DNA of 64,000 nucleotides from Chromobacterium violaceum ATCC 12472. GTDB taxonomy: Bacteria > Pseudomonadota > Gammaproteobacteria > Burkholderiales > Chromobacteriaceae. The stretch's first letter is position 1. Every line of letters begins with the position of its first letter. The position numbers and the translations under genes were made by a program. Under the pieces are notes generated by a model, which worked only from the letters and a program-made list of their open reading frames with translations, was not told where the DNA came from and searched no databases. Shown here piece by piece: positions 45,150 to 53,439 of this stretch. The stretch lies in contig NC_005085.1 of assembly GCF_000007705.1 (NCBI RefSeq), forward strand, positions 992,001 to 1,056,000, in the 5' to 3' direction.

Positions 45150-47288
45150 TCAGAACGACATGGCGACGCCGATGTTGCCGCCGGTCTGGTTGCCGCCGTT
45201 CTTGCCGCTGGTGGCGGTCAGTTGGCCGAAGGCGGTGATGGTCTTGTTGAAGTTGGCGCTGACGCCGGCGGTCCATTCCATCCAGTTGGCGTCCGGCTTG
45301 CCCAGGTTGGTGGTCCAGTCGCCGACGGTGGTGGCGAGGCCGGCGGTCACGCTGCGGTCGTTCTGCTTGAACTCGTGGGCGAAGCTGACCTTGGCATAGG
45401 GGCTGAACCTGCCGACTTCGGCGTCCAGCTGCCAGCCGACGCGACCCACCAGCGAGCTGACGTTCTGGCTGGAGAAACTCATGCTGCTGCTGGTGCCGCC
45501 CTGCTCGGCGAAGCCGGCGATCTTGGCGTAGGCGTAGTCCAGGCCCGCCACCGGTCCGGTGGTGACGCCGCGGTACTGCATCCGGTAGCCGCCGGCGGCG
45601 CGCAGGCCGAACTGGGTGGCGCGGGTTTTGCCGTCGATGCCCACCGTTGTCGGCCCCAAGGTCACGTTGCGGTGGGTGTCGAGATCGCCGGAGCCGATGT
45701 GCAGGTCGCCGTCCACCCAGAATTTGTTCTGGTTGTAGCTGGCGAAGCCGCTCATCAGCGTGGTGCGGTCGTCGATGCTGCCGGGCGTGCCCACGCTGTC
45801 GACATCGGTCTTGCCCTGCTGGCGGGACATCGCCAGGCCGACGCTCAGCGCCGGCGTGGCCTGGAAGTCCAGACCCACCGTGTACAGCTGGCCCTTCGGC
45901 TTGGCCGACAAGCCGCCGTAGCTGGCCTTGCCGTCGCCGAAGGCGCCGTTGACGAAGGCGCTGACTTCGCCGACCGCGCGCTTCTGCGAGCGGATGGCCT
46001 GGTAGCGCGCGTCCAGCGCGCCGCCCAACTGGCGGGCGTTGTTCAGCGACGACTCCGGAATGGCGGCGGCGAAGTAGGGGGCTTGGGTCAGGCCGTAAAA
46101 GTAGTCGGAGACGATCTTGTAGGCCTGCGGTGTCGGATGCAGCGGATCAGTGAATAGGTAATTGATGCCGGCGACGACCTGCGCATTGCAATACAGGGCG
46201 GACTGTGGGCAGGCGGAGCCGGAAGTATTGGTGAGACCGTAGGCAGTCGGATTGGCCAGAATTTCATTGAACAAGCCGTTGATGTTGGCGCGGATGATGC
46301 CGTGACTCAGGCCTGCGCCGACCAGTTGCATGTCGACCAGTTGGTTGTAGCCGGAAGAGCCGGATTGGAGGGTGGGCTGCACCTGAGTGCTGTAGATGTT
46401 GGACAGCGTGCCGGAGGAGAGACCCACGCTGGTTTCCGCAGCCGCAAGCGCTTGCTGCACCAGCGCGGCCGAGGTGGCGGTCGGCGATGCGCTCAGGACA
46501 TTCCAGGCCGCCCCCCAGGCGGTGGCCAGATTAGCAGCATCTGCCGGGGTGGAGTATTTCGCATTGATGGTGGCAAACACCGCCAGCGGCGCGGTGGCGA
46601 TATTGGGCAGATTCGGCAGCAAAATGGTATTGGCGCCCCGGGCTTTCAGCGCTCCGACAGCTTGTACCGTGTTGGTTGCCGAGGTCGTCAGGTAGCTTTG
46701 GATAGCGTTTGAGGCAGCCGTCTGCGCTTGGGCCTGCGTGGCGCCACCCGCGAGCGCGGTGGCCATGGCGGTCTGACCTACTGTCAGCGAATTGATTACA
46801 TCGTTGCCGCCGATCCATATCGAGTACAGCGCGTTGGGATCGGCCTTGCCCCCGCTTTGGGCCAGGTAAGTCGAGATCTGGCCGGGGTTGGTGACGGCGC
46901 CATTGACGGTCAGGTCCACCAGGTCGGATACGTTGATCGCGCCGGGGACGGGGCTGCCCGTAGGCGATTCCGGGTTGGTGTTGACCGGATTGGCCGGCTG
47001 CGCGCGCGCGTCGCCCTGTGCGTAGTTGTTGCCGTTCTTTGCCGTTATGGTGCTGTTGTTGGGATTGTTCGGGGTGACGGCGATGCCGAAGCGGCCGCCG
47101 AAGTCTTGCGACCAGCCGGGACCATAGCCCAGCGTCCAGCGCGCGGTGGACGGCAACCCTCCCAGGCCGCCGAAGGCGCCAATATCGGTCAGACTGTCAC
47201 CGAAGAAGTAGATGTTGCTGTAGGCGTGGGCGGCGGCCGGCAGTGCCAGCGCGGTGGCCAGGGCGAGAGTGGTCAAGCGGTTGCGCAT
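45150..47288 (-). CDS. Autotransporter GDSL esterase/lipase
   Basis: A 712-residue outer membrane protein like EstA. After a signal peptide (LTTLALATALALPAAAHA) comes a GDSL/SGNH hydrolase domain (about 22-390): block I FFGDSLTDIG with the Ser nucleophile, block III IWIGGNDV, and block V DPLHPTPQAY with Asp and His. Residues from about 440 form a beta-barrel autotransporter domain ending in a terminal Phe (GVAMSF), the recognition signal for BAM. The substrate is probably short or medium acyl esters or rhamnolipid precursors. ATG codons at 47291 and 47288 are both possible behind AGAGGA. Confidence 0.92.
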   Translation of the reverse strand: MRNRLTTLALATALALPAAAHAYSNIYFFGDSLTDIGAFGGLGGLPSTARWTLGYGPGWSQDFGGRFGIAVTPNNPNNSTITAKNGNNYAQGDARAQPANPVNTNPESPTGSPVPGAINVSDLVDLTVNGAVTNPGQISTYLAQSGGKADPNALYSIWIGGNDVINSLTVGQTAMATALAGGATQAQAQTAASNAIQSYLTTSATNTVQAVGALKARGANTILLPNLPNIATAPLAVFATINAKYSTPADAANLATAWGAAWNVLSASPTATSAALVQQALAAAETSVGLSSGTLSNIYSTQVQPTLQSGSSGYNQLVDMQLVGAGLSHGIIRANINGLFNEILANPTAYGLTNTSGSACPQSALYCNAQVVAGINYLFTDPLHPTPQAYKIVSDYFYGLTQAPYFAAAIPESSLNNARQLGGALDARYQAIRSQKRAVGEVSAFVNGAFGDGKASYGGLSAKPKGQLYTVGLDFQATPALSVGLAMSRQQGKTDVDSVGTPGSIDDRTTLMSGFASYNQNKFWVDGDLHIGSGDLDTHRNVTLGPTTVGIDGKTRATQFGLRAAGGYRMQYRGVTTGPVAGLDYAYAKIAGFAEQGGTSSSMSFSSQNVSSLVGRVGWQLDAEVGRFSPYAKVSFAHEFKQNDRSVTAGLATTVGDWTTNLGKPDANWMEWTAGVSANFNKTITAFGQLTATSGKNGGNQTGGNIGVAMSF

Positions 47289-47428
47289 CATGTTCCTCTT
47301 TTCGTTCGGGGTGTTGTCTTCTGTTTTTAGTGCCAAGAGTCTAAGCTCTAATCAAACGATTATTCGAATATGCTCCCCGCTTGTCAATCGTCTTCGCGCA
47401 GGGGCGGGGCATCGGTTAAAATGCGGAC

Positions 47429-48106
47429 ATGCGAAGATTAATGATCGGTCTGTGCTGGCTGTTTGCCGCCGGCGCCGCCTGGGGCGCCGGGGCGCAGGAT
47501 TTGGCGCGGCTGGAGCATCTTGCCAACCTGTTTCTGAAGCGCGAGCTGGAAATGCGCGCCGCGACCTGGACGCTGGGCCAACTGGACAGAAGGCTGGTGG
47601 TGCCGGCGTGCAACACGCCGAAAGCGGAATGGGCGATGCCGGGCGTGACCACGGGATCGACTTTCGTCGCGGTGTCCTGCCCGGAGCTGGGCTGGTCGCT
47701 GCGCATCCCGGTGCGGATCAACGAGAAGCGGCTGGGCGTGGTGTTGAACCGGGCGATGATGGCCGGGGAAACCATCAGCGGCGGCGATGTGAGGCTGGTG
47801 GACATCAGCAATCCGGCCCTGGCCGGCAATGTGCTCACCGATGCCAGCCAGGCGGTGGGCCAGGTGCTGCGTTCCGGCGCGCCGGCCGGCGCCTGGGTGC
47901 GCAACTTCATGGTGCGCGCGCCCTACCTGGTGCGCAGCAACCAGCGGGTGAAGGTGCAGGCCCAGGGCGACGGTTTCAGCGCCGAGGCCGAGGGCACCGC
48001 GCTCGGCAACGCGGCCCAGGGCGATCAGATCAGCGTGCGGCTCAGCACTGGCCGGGTGGTGCTGGGCGTGGTCCAGGCGGACGGCAGCGTGGCGGTGGTT
48101 TTCTAG
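47429..48106 (+). CDS. flgA: Flagellar P-ring chaperone FlgA
   Basis: Periplasmic protein that helps FlgI assemble into the P-ring. The 225-residue protein has a signal peptide (cleavage near residue 20, AAWGAGA) and the C-terminal SAF-like domain with GVVLNRAMMAGETISGGDVRLVDI, GQVLRSGAPAGAWV and the final strand region GRVVLGVVQADGSVAVVF. It starts the flgA-flgM-flgN group and diverges from the esterase gene. Confidence 0.95.
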   Translation: MRRLMIGLCWLFAAGAAWGAGAQDLARLEHLANLFLKRELEMRAATWTLGQLDRRLVVPACNTPKAEWAMPGVTTGSTFVAVSCPELGWSLRIPVRINEKRLGVVLNRAMMAGETISGGDVRLVDISNPALAGNVLTDASQAVGQVLRSGAPAGAWVRNFMVRAPYLVRSNQRVKVQAQGDGFSAEAEGTALGNAAQGDQISVRLSTGRVVLGVVQADGSVAVVF

Positions 48107-48131
48107 GCTGGGACATTTCGCAGAAAATAGT

Positions 48132-48158
48132 TCAAGAGATTGTTTTTTCGGTCGATAA
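48132..48158 (+). promoter_or_regulatory. FliA (sigma-28) promoter for flgM
   Basis: TCAA (48132-48135), 15 bases, then GTCGATAA (48151-48158) matches the flagellar sigma-28 consensus TAAA-N15-GCCGATAA at 10 of 12 positions. It is 37 bases before the flgM ATG. This allows class 3 expression of the anti-sigma factor on top of read-through from flgA. Confidence 0.75.
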
Positions 48159-48195
48159 TAGGATCAGTTGAGTTTAGCTACGAGAAGGTCAGGCC

Positions 48196-48495
48196 ATGAA
48201 GATCGACAATTCGGGCAAGCTGTCGGGCACCTACAGCACCCAGAGCAAGCCCTCGCCTCGTGCCTCGTCCAGTTCCAGCAGCAGCGCTAGCGCCAAGGAT
48301 GACAGCGTGAAGATCGATTCGCTCGCCAGCAAGCTGAGCGCGATCGGCAACGATCCCAGCGCCCAGCAGCCGTCGTTCGACGCCGCCAAGGTGGAGCAGA
48401 TCAAGTCCGCGATCGCCAACGGCAGCTTCAGCATCAACGCCGACAAGATCGCCGATGGCCTAATCTCGTCCGCTCAGGAATTGCTGAACCGCTGA
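48196..48495 (+). CDS. flgM: Anti-sigma-28 factor FlgM
   Basis: A 99-residue, largely unfolded protein that binds FliA until it is exported through the finished hook. The N-terminal half is Ser-rich (SSSSSSSASAKDD) and the C-terminal half has the FliA-binding helices DSVKIDSLASKLSAIGN and FDAAKVEQIKSAIANGSFSINADKIADGLI. It lies between flgA and flgN, as in most flagellated proteobacteria. Confidence 0.95.
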   Translation: MKIDNSGKLSGTYSTQSKPSPRASSSSSSSASAKDDSVKIDSLASKLSAIGNDPSAQQPSFDAAKVEQIKSAIANGSFSINADKIADGLISSAQELLNR

Positions 48496-48532
48496 GGCGC
48501 TTGCGGCGGGACGAAATAACGGAAGAAGCGAT

Positions 48533-48997
48533 ATGTCAGCCGTTGAGCAGTTTGTCAGCTATTGCCGGGACGAAATAGAGATCGTCGCCCGGCTTGTCGA
48601 CTTGCTGGAGCAGGAGCAGAAGCTGCTGATCCGGGGCGAGAGCCTGCAGTTGGAGCCGCTTGCGGACCGCAAGAGCGAGGTGCTCGATCAACTGGCGGCG
48701 CAGTCCGCGCAACGGGGCAGGCTGATGGAGTCGTTGGGCGTGCAGGACAAGGATACGCTTTACATCTGGCTGGCGGACAAGCCCTCGGCCTGCAAGGAGT
48801 GGACGCGCCTGGAAGACGCGGTCAACCGCGCGCAGAGCATCAATCAGCTGAACGCCGCCTTCGTCGACGAGCGCCTGGCGCAGGTGGAGAGCTCGCTGGA
48901 CGTGCTGCGCACGGCAGCGGCTTCCACGCTGGGTTATGGCCCCGACGGGCAGCCGCCGGAGCTGGTGTCCGGCCGCCGTCTACTGGGTTCCGCCTGA
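48533..48997 (+). CDS. flgN: Flagellar export chaperone FlgN
   Basis: Chaperone for hook-filament junction proteins FlgK and FlgL. The 154-residue protein is nearly all alpha-helical, with a long coiled N-terminal part (EIEIVARLVDLLEQEQKLLIRG) and LEPLADRKSEVLDQLA, typical of FlgN. It follows flgM by 37 bases and has GGAAGAAG before the ATG. A terminator follows. Confidence 0.92.
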   Translation: MSAVEQFVSYCRDEIEIVARLVDLLEQEQKLLIRGESLQLEPLADRKSEVLDQLAAQSAQRGRLMESLGVQDKDTLYIWLADKPSACKEWTRLEDAVNRAQSINQLNAAFVDERLAQVESSLDVLRTAAASTLGYGPDGQPPELVSGRRLLGSA

Positions 48998-49020
48998 TAG
49001 GCTCGGCATTGTTTTGCACG

Positions 49021-49048
49021 GGGGCGCTGCGGCGCCCCTTGTCGTTTT
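49021..49048 (+). terminator. Terminator after flgN
   Basis: GGGGCGC (49021-49027) pairs with GCGCCCC (49032-49038), followed by a T-rich stretch. Confidence 0.75.
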
Positions 49049-49136
49049 CTGCGCCGGAGCGACATCGCGGTGGGCGCGACCCCCGCCTTTATGGTATCTT
49101 CCCCAGCGGTCCCGTGAAAATCGCTAACCAGAATCC

Positions 49137-50057
49137 ATGACCCTGATTTCACTGATTCTTGCCCTAGCCCTGGAGCAACTGCGACCGCTCGGCAATCGCA
49201 ACCGGGTATGGCTGCTGTTCACCCGCTACGCCAATCATCTAGAGCGCAACCTGAACGCCGGCGCCGAGCGCCATGGCGTGTTCGCTTGGCTGGCGGCCAT
49301 CGTGCCGGCCCTGCTGCTGAGCCTGTTGCTGTTCTACTCGCTGAAGGCGATGAGCCCTATCCTTGCACTGGCGTTCAACGTGCTGGTGCTGTATCTGACC
49401 ATGGGTTTCCGCCATTTCTCCAGCGCCTTTTCCGAGATTTCCCAGGCGCTGGCCGAGGGGAGGGAATACGACGCCAGGATGGCGCTGGCCCGCTGGACAG
49501 GCTTGCCGACGGCGGAGTTGTCGGTGGAGGAGATTTCCCGCCTGGCGATAGAGCAGGGCGTGGTCGACAGCTACCGGCACGTGTTCGGCACCATGTTCTG
49601 GTTCGTGGTGCTGCCGGGGCCTTCCGGCGCCTTGTTGTACCGGCTATGTTCTATGCTGAATCAGAAATGGGGCAGCCGGAATGCCGACGAGGATCCGTTC
49701 GGCCTGTTCGCGGCCCGTTTCGCGGCTTGGCTGGACTGGGTTCCGGTGCGGCTGACCGCGATCTCGTTCGCGATCATGGGCGATTTCGAGGATGCGATCT
49801 ACTGCTGGCGCTCCCAGGCCCGCACCTGGGGCAACTACGCCAACGGCATCCTGCTGGCGTCCGCCGCCGGCGCGCTGGGCGTCAAGCTGGGCGATCCGCT
49901 GCGGCAGGATTACTCGGTCAAGTACCGGCCGGAACTGGGTTTGGGCGACGAAGCCGATCCCAGCTTCCTGAAGAGCGCGGTCGGCCTGGTATGGCGCTCG
50001 GCGCTGCTGTGGCTGGCGGTGACGCTGCTGATCAGCGTGGCCAGCCATATGGGTTGA
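49137..50057 (+). CDS. CobD/CbiB (AmpE-like) family membrane protein
   Basis: A 306-residue membrane protein of the CobD/CbiB family with four or five hydrophobic segments. Marks include LILALALEQLRPLGNRN at the start, LTMGFRHFSSAFSEISQALAEGR, LARWTG and WVPVRLTAISFAIMGDFEDA. True CobD makes adenosylcobinamide; stand-alone members in beta-proteobacteria lack cobalamin neighbours and their role is unclear. No cob genes are near here, so a cobalamin role should not be assumed. Confidence 0.85.
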   Translation: MTLISLILALALEQLRPLGNRNRVWLLFTRYANHLERNLNAGAERHGVFAWLAAIVPALLLSLLLFYSLKAMSPILALAFNVLVLYLTMGFRHFSSAFSEISQALAEGREYDARMALARWTGLPTAELSVEEISRLAIEQGVVDSYRHVFGTMFWFVVLPGPSGALLYRLCSMLNQKWGSRNADEDPFGLFAARFAAWLDWVPVRLTAISFAIMGDFEDAIYCWRSQARTWGNYANGILLASAAGALGVKLGDPLRQDYSVKYRPELGLGDEADPSFLKSAVGLVWRSALLWLAVTLLISVASHMG

Positions 50058-50064
50058 TCCGTAT

Positions 50065-50089
50065 CGCCGCCTGCGGGCGGCGCGTTTTT
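50065..50089 (+). terminator. Terminator after the CobD/CbiB-like gene
   Basis: CGCCGCC (50065-50071) pairs with GGCGGCG (50076-50082), then CG and five T. Confidence 0.85.
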
Positions 50090-50106
50090 GTCTGCCGCCG
50101 GTTTAG

Positions 50107-50167
50107 AGCGGTCAGCAGGACAAGCCCGAGGGGCGCGTCGAGTAAGCGACGGTTTCTGCTGACCGCT
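50107..50167 (+). repeat. Long hairpin in the leader of the DEAD-box helicase gene
   Basis: AGCGGTCAGCAG (50107-50118) is perfectly complementary to CTGCTGACCGCT (50156-50167). The loop contains a second stem CGTCG/CGACG. It ends 73 bases before the helicase ATG and has no T tract. It could control translation, mRNA decay or cold induction of the helicase. Confidence 0.6.
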
Positions 50168-50240
50168 GTCATTGATGAACATCGGGGCGCGTTGGCGCGG
50201 AAGGCGCAACGTGCCCTTACGTATTGCAGGAGTGTGTTAA

Positions 50241-51566
50241 ATGTTGTTTTCCGAACTCGGCTTGTCGCCGGAAATCCTGCGCGCCATCGACGAGCAGGGC
50301 TATAGCCAGCCGACGCCGATCCAGGAGAAGGCGATTCCGCTGGTGTTGTCCGGTCGCGACCTGCTGGCCGCCGCCCAGACCGGCACCGGCAAGACCGCCG
50401 CCTTCATGCTGCCGATACTGGAGCGGCTGAAGAAGTTCGCCAATACCAGCGTGTCGCCGGCGATGCATCCGATCCGCGCGCTGGTGCTGTCGCCGACCCG
50501 CGAGCTGGCCGACCAGATCGGCGTCAACGTGCAGACTTACACCAAGTACCTGCCGCTGCGCGCCACCACCGTCTTCGGCGGCGTCAACATGGACCCGCAG
50601 ACCCAGGAGTTGCGCCGCGGCGTGGAAATCCTGATCGCGACGCCGGGCCGCCTGCTGGACCACATCCAGCAGAAAACGGTGCAGCTGAACAAGGTGGAAG
50701 TGCTGGTGCTGGACGAAGGCGACCGCATGCTGGACATGGGCTTCATCCAGGATATCCGCAAGATCATGGGCATGCTGCCCAAGGAGCGCCAGACGCTGCT
50801 GTTCTCGGCCACCTTCGCGCCGGAGATCAAGCGCCTGGCGGCCGACTTCATGCATGCGCCGCAGACCGTCGAGGTCGCCCGCCAGAACGCCACCAACGAC
50901 CAGGTCGAGCAACTGGTGTTCCAGGTGGACAACTTCAAGAAGCGCCAGCTGCTGGCCCATTTGATCCGCTCGCGCGAGATGAGCCAGGTGATCGTGTTCT
51001 GCAAGACCAAGATCAGCGCCGACCAGCTGGCGCGCGATTTGAAGCGCGATGGCCTGGACGCCGAGGCCATCCACGGCGACAAGACCCAGGGCGCGCGGCT
51101 GGAGACGCTGGCTGGCTTCAAGGAAGGCAAGCTGCGCGTGCTGGTGGCCACCGACGTCGCCGCGCGCGGCCTGGACATTTCCGAGCTGCCTTATGTGGTG
51201 AACTTCGAGCTGCCCACCTCTCCGGAAGACTATGTGCACCGCATCGGCCGAACCGGCCGCGCCGGCGCCAAGGGCATCGCGATCTCGCTGATGTGCCCGG
51301 ACGAGTCCAGGCAGCACGAGGCGATCGAAAAGCTGACCAAGCAGACGCTGACGCCGCAGAGCGTCGACGGTTTCTGGCCGTCCTGGCTGCCGCGTCCCAA
51401 GCCGGCGCGCGAGCCCTCGTCCGCGTCGCCGTCCATGCCGGCCCTGTCGGCCGGCAAGAGCGAAGGACTGAAACAGGCCCGCCCTGGCCGCCGCAGCCGC
51501 AAGGCCAAGCGCGAAATTCCGGCGCTGCTGCTGCCGCCGCGCTACAAGGTGGAAATCATCCGCTGA
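50241..51566 (+). CDS. rhlE: RhlE-type ATP-dependent RNA helicase with DEGD motif
   Basis: A 441-residue RNA helicase for ribosome assembly and RNA turnover. Motifs in order: Q-motif SQPTPIQEKAIP, motif I AAQTGTGKTA, Ia PTRELADQ, Ib TPGRLLDH, motif II LDEGDRMLDMGF, motif III FSATF, IV VIVFCKT, V ATDVAARGLDI, VI HRIGRTGRAG. Motif II reads DEGD, not DEAD; Asp-Glu and the last Asp, which bind Mg and water, are kept, so activity is likely retained. The tail (about 375-441) is basic (GRRSRKAKRE) for RNA binding. GCAGGAG precedes the ATG. A structured leader lies upstream. Confidence 0.92.
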   Translation: MLFSELGLSPEILRAIDEQGYSQPTPIQEKAIPLVLSGRDLLAAAQTGTGKTAAFMLPILERLKKFANTSVSPAMHPIRALVLSPTRELADQIGVNVQTYTKYLPLRATTVFGGVNMDPQTQELRRGVEILIATPGRLLDHIQQKTVQLNKVEVLVLDEGDRMLDMGFIQDIRKIMGMLPKERQTLLFSATFAPEIKRLAADFMHAPQTVEVARQNATNDQVEQLVFQVDNFKKRQLLAHLIRSREMSQVIVFCKTKISADQLARDLKRDGLDAEAIHGDKTQGARLETLAGFKEGKLRVLVATDVAARGLDISELPYVVNFELPTSPEDYVHRIGRTGRAGAKGIAISLMCPDESRQHEAIEKLTKQTLTPQSVDGFWPSWLPRPKPAREPSSASPSMPALSAGKSEGLKQARPGRRSRKAKREIPALLLPPRYKVEIIR

Positions 51567-51574
51567 TGAATCGA

Positions 51575-51599
51575 AAACCCCGCAGAAGCGGGGTTTTTC
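51575..51599. terminator. Bidirectional terminator after rhlE
   Basis: AAAACCCCGC (51575-51584) pairs with GCGGGGTTTT (51589-51598), with a further T. It serves rhlE and possibly the convergent small gene. Confidence 0.9.
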
Positions 51600-51610
51600 G
51601 CGTCCGGCGC

Positions 51611-51895
51611 TCAGCCTGCCGCGTCGTCGGGACGCGACGGCAGCGCGGCGATGTCGCGCACTGGGGTGCCGGCGTCGCGCTTGGCGTCGGCGCGGCGGAA
51701 CTGCGCGCGGACTTCCTGCACCAGCAGGAAGGGCGTGTCGGCCGGCCAGGACTCGTTCCAGACCGTTGTGGCGGCCGGCTGCGCCGGCGCCGCCGGCGCG
51801 TGGTTGACGGCGTAGGTTTCGAACTGCCAGATCAGGCTGAGCATCAGCAGCGCCGGCAGGCCGCGGCGCCAGGCGGGGAAAACGGATGGGATCAT
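51611..51895 (-). CDS. Small hypothetical membrane-anchored protein
   Basis: A 94-residue frame starting MIPSVFPAWRRGLPALL with one N-terminal hydrophobic segment (residues 12-28) after two Arg, then a Pro/Ala linker and a charged soluble part (VQEVRAQFRRADAKRD). That is the layout of a single-pass protein facing the periplasm. No purine-rich ribosome site precedes the ATG, and an upstream start at 51955 is possible. No family recognised. It is downstream of the cation efflux gene on the same strand. Confidence 0.5.
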   Translation of the reverse strand: MIPSVFPAWRRGLPALLMLSLIWQFETYAVNHAPAAPAQPAATTVWNESWPADTPFLLVQEVRAQFRRADAKRDAGTPVRDIAALPSRPDDAAG

Positions 51896-51984
51896 GGAGG
51901 GGATAGACCATACCGGCGGCGAAAAAGTTGCCGGAAAGACTGTCCTGATGATCATTGGCTGGGCCGCGGCCCGGGAGAGGCGGC

Positions 51985-52926
51985 TCAGACGGCGCGGCGC
52001 AGGCGGCGCGGCTCTTCCTGCCCCGCCGGGTCGATGTGGGTCATCACGTCCAGCACCGGCAGCGCGCTGAGCACCCGGCCGCGGGCATGCTCGGTGATCT
52101 CGTGCGCCTGGTAGACATTGATGAGGCCGTCCACTTCCAGATGCACGTCCACCAGGATCAGGTCGCCCATCTTGCGGGTGCGCAGATCGTGGATGCCGAC
52201 GATGCCGGGCGTGGCCAGCAGCGTGTCGCGGATGGCGGCGATGTCCTCTTCGCTGGCGGCGCGGTCCATCAGGTCGTGCAGCGCGTCCCAGGCGAAGCGC
52301 CAGCCCATCTTGCCCACCAGCAGGCCGACCACCAGCGCCGCCACCGGATCCAGTATCGGATAGCCCATCAGGTTGCCGGCCACGCCGGCGGCGACCACCA
52401 GCGAGGAAGCCGCGTCGGAGCGCGCGTGCCAGGCGTTGGCCACCAGCATGCTGGAGCGCACGCGCTGCGCTACCGCCAGCATGTAGCGGAACAGCGTCTC
52501 CTTGGCCAGCAGCGCCAGCGCGGCGATCCACAATGCCAGCGAGTGCACCGAAGGAATGTCTTCAGGATGCAGGAACTTGGCTGCCGCCGAGTACAGCATG
52601 CCGCCGCCGACCGCCAGCAGCAGCAGCCCGAGAACCAGCGACGCGGCGTTTTCGTAGCGCTGATGGCCGTAATGGTGATCGTCGTCCGGCTCCTTGCCGC
52701 TGTGGCGTCCGGCCAGCAGGACCACGAAGTCGGCGAACAGGTCGGACAAGGAGTGCACGCCGTCGGCGATCAGCGCCGACGAGTGCGACCACGCGCCGGC
52801 CACGATCTGCAGCGTGGACAGCACGATGTTGACGGCGACGCTGACCAGCGTGCTGCGGCGCGCGGCCTGCCGGCGTTCGGCGCTGTCGGTCTCGTCGCTG
52901 AGAGGCGTGTGGTGGTGGCTCATCAT
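51985..52926 (-). CDS. Cation diffusion facilitator transporter
   Basis: A 313-residue inner membrane metal/H+ antiporter with six hydrophobic segments and a C-terminal cytoplasmic domain (about 210-300). Metal-site residues appear in ADGVHSLSDL (helix 2, HxxxD) and AWHARSDAASS (helix 5, HxxxD). The start is His-rich (MSHHH) and a loop has DDDHHYGHQ. Such HD-HD sites usually carry Zn, Cd or Fe. A Fur-box-like sequence lies about 80 bases upstream, hinting at iron control. Metal choice is not settled by sequence. ATG codons at 52926 and 52923 are both possible. Confidence 0.92.
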   Translation of the reverse strand: MMSHHHTPLSDETDSAERRQAARRSTLVSVAVNIVLSTLQIVAGAWSHSSALIADGVHSLSDLFADFVVLLAGRHSGKEPDDDHHYGHQRYENAASLVLGLLLLAVGGGMLYSAAAKFLHPEDIPSVHSLALWIAALALLAKETLFRYMLAVAQRVRSSMLVANAWHARSDAASSLVVAAGVAGNLMGYPILDPVAALVVGLLVGKMGWRFAWDALHDLMDRAASEEDIAAIRDTLLATPGIVGIHDLRTRKMGDLILVDVHLEVDGLINVYQAHEITEHARGRVLSALPVLDVMTHIDPAGQEEPRRLRRAV

Positions 52927-53005
52927 GATTCGGTTCGGCTGATCATCTTTCTATTTTCGCATCGTTTTTGCTATCGGTCATTAAATTTTGATTTATAAAG
53001 TAAAT

Positions 53006-53024
53006 GATAATGAAAACGATAACG
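53006..53024 (-). promoter_or_regulatory. Fur-box-like site upstream of the cation efflux gene
   Basis: GATAATGAAAACGATAACG matches the 19-base Fur consensus at 13 positions, including the first eight in a row. It lies in an AT-rich patch with a TATAAA-like box on the side of the efflux gene. It would allow iron-responsive control. Confidence 0.5.
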
Positions 53025-53079
53025 AGATGCAGAGACCATTTCGTTGATATGGGAAATCCGGGTGCCAAGCAATCCGGCG

Positions 53080-53334
53080 CTAGAAATAGCGGGAGGCCAG
53101 GTAAAGCAGATAGGCCAGCGACAGCAGCACCAGGCTGCCGCTCAGCCAGCAGGCCAGCCAGCCCAGCAGCCGCCATTTTTCCAGCCGGCGGGCGTCGCGC
53201 CAGGCCTGCTTCCGGGCCGCGCGGTCGAACAACAGCAGCCAGCCGCGCAAGGTGATGTCGGCCCAGCGCTCGGAGCCATGCCTGAGCATGGCGCCATCCG
53301 GATGAAAATCGTGGAGCGGGTGAAACAGTTTCAT
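53080..53334 (-). CDS. Small membrane protein, hypothetical
   Basis: An 84-residue protein. Residues 1-55 are soluble and rich in His, Arg and Trp (MKLFHPLHDFHPDGAMLRHG, then ARKQAWRDARRLEKWR). Residues 56-80 form one membrane helix (LGWLACWLSGSLVLLSLAYLLYLA). GGAG stands seven bases before the ATG. No family recognised. It is divergent from srkA and upstream of the Fur-like site on the minus strand. Confidence 0.6.
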   Translation of the reverse strand: MKLFHPLHDFHPDGAMLRHGSERWADITLRGWLLLFDRAARKQAWRDARRLEKWRLLGWLACWLSGSLVLLSLAYLLYLASRYF

Positions 53335-53427
53335 GGCTTGGCTCCGCGCTTGGATTTCTCTCTTTGAAATTAGCAGACCGGCGCGCGCGCCGCTGCCGAA
53401 AGCCCTCGGCTCGCCGGCGACTGCCGC

Positions 53428-53433
53428 TATAAT
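53428..53433 (+). promoter_or_regulatory. -10 box right before srkA
   Basis: A perfect TATAAT ends six bases before the srkA ATG at 53440. If used, transcription starts at or next to the start codon and the mRNA is leaderless. No strong -35 was found. Confidence 0.5.
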
Positions 53434-53439
53434 CCGCGG

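Noticed and set aside
49137-50057. Cobalamin biosynthesis assignment (cobD) for the CobD/CbiB-like gene
   Set aside because: Family membership is clear but no cobalamin genes adjoin it and stand-alone members have uncertain function, so no symbol is given.
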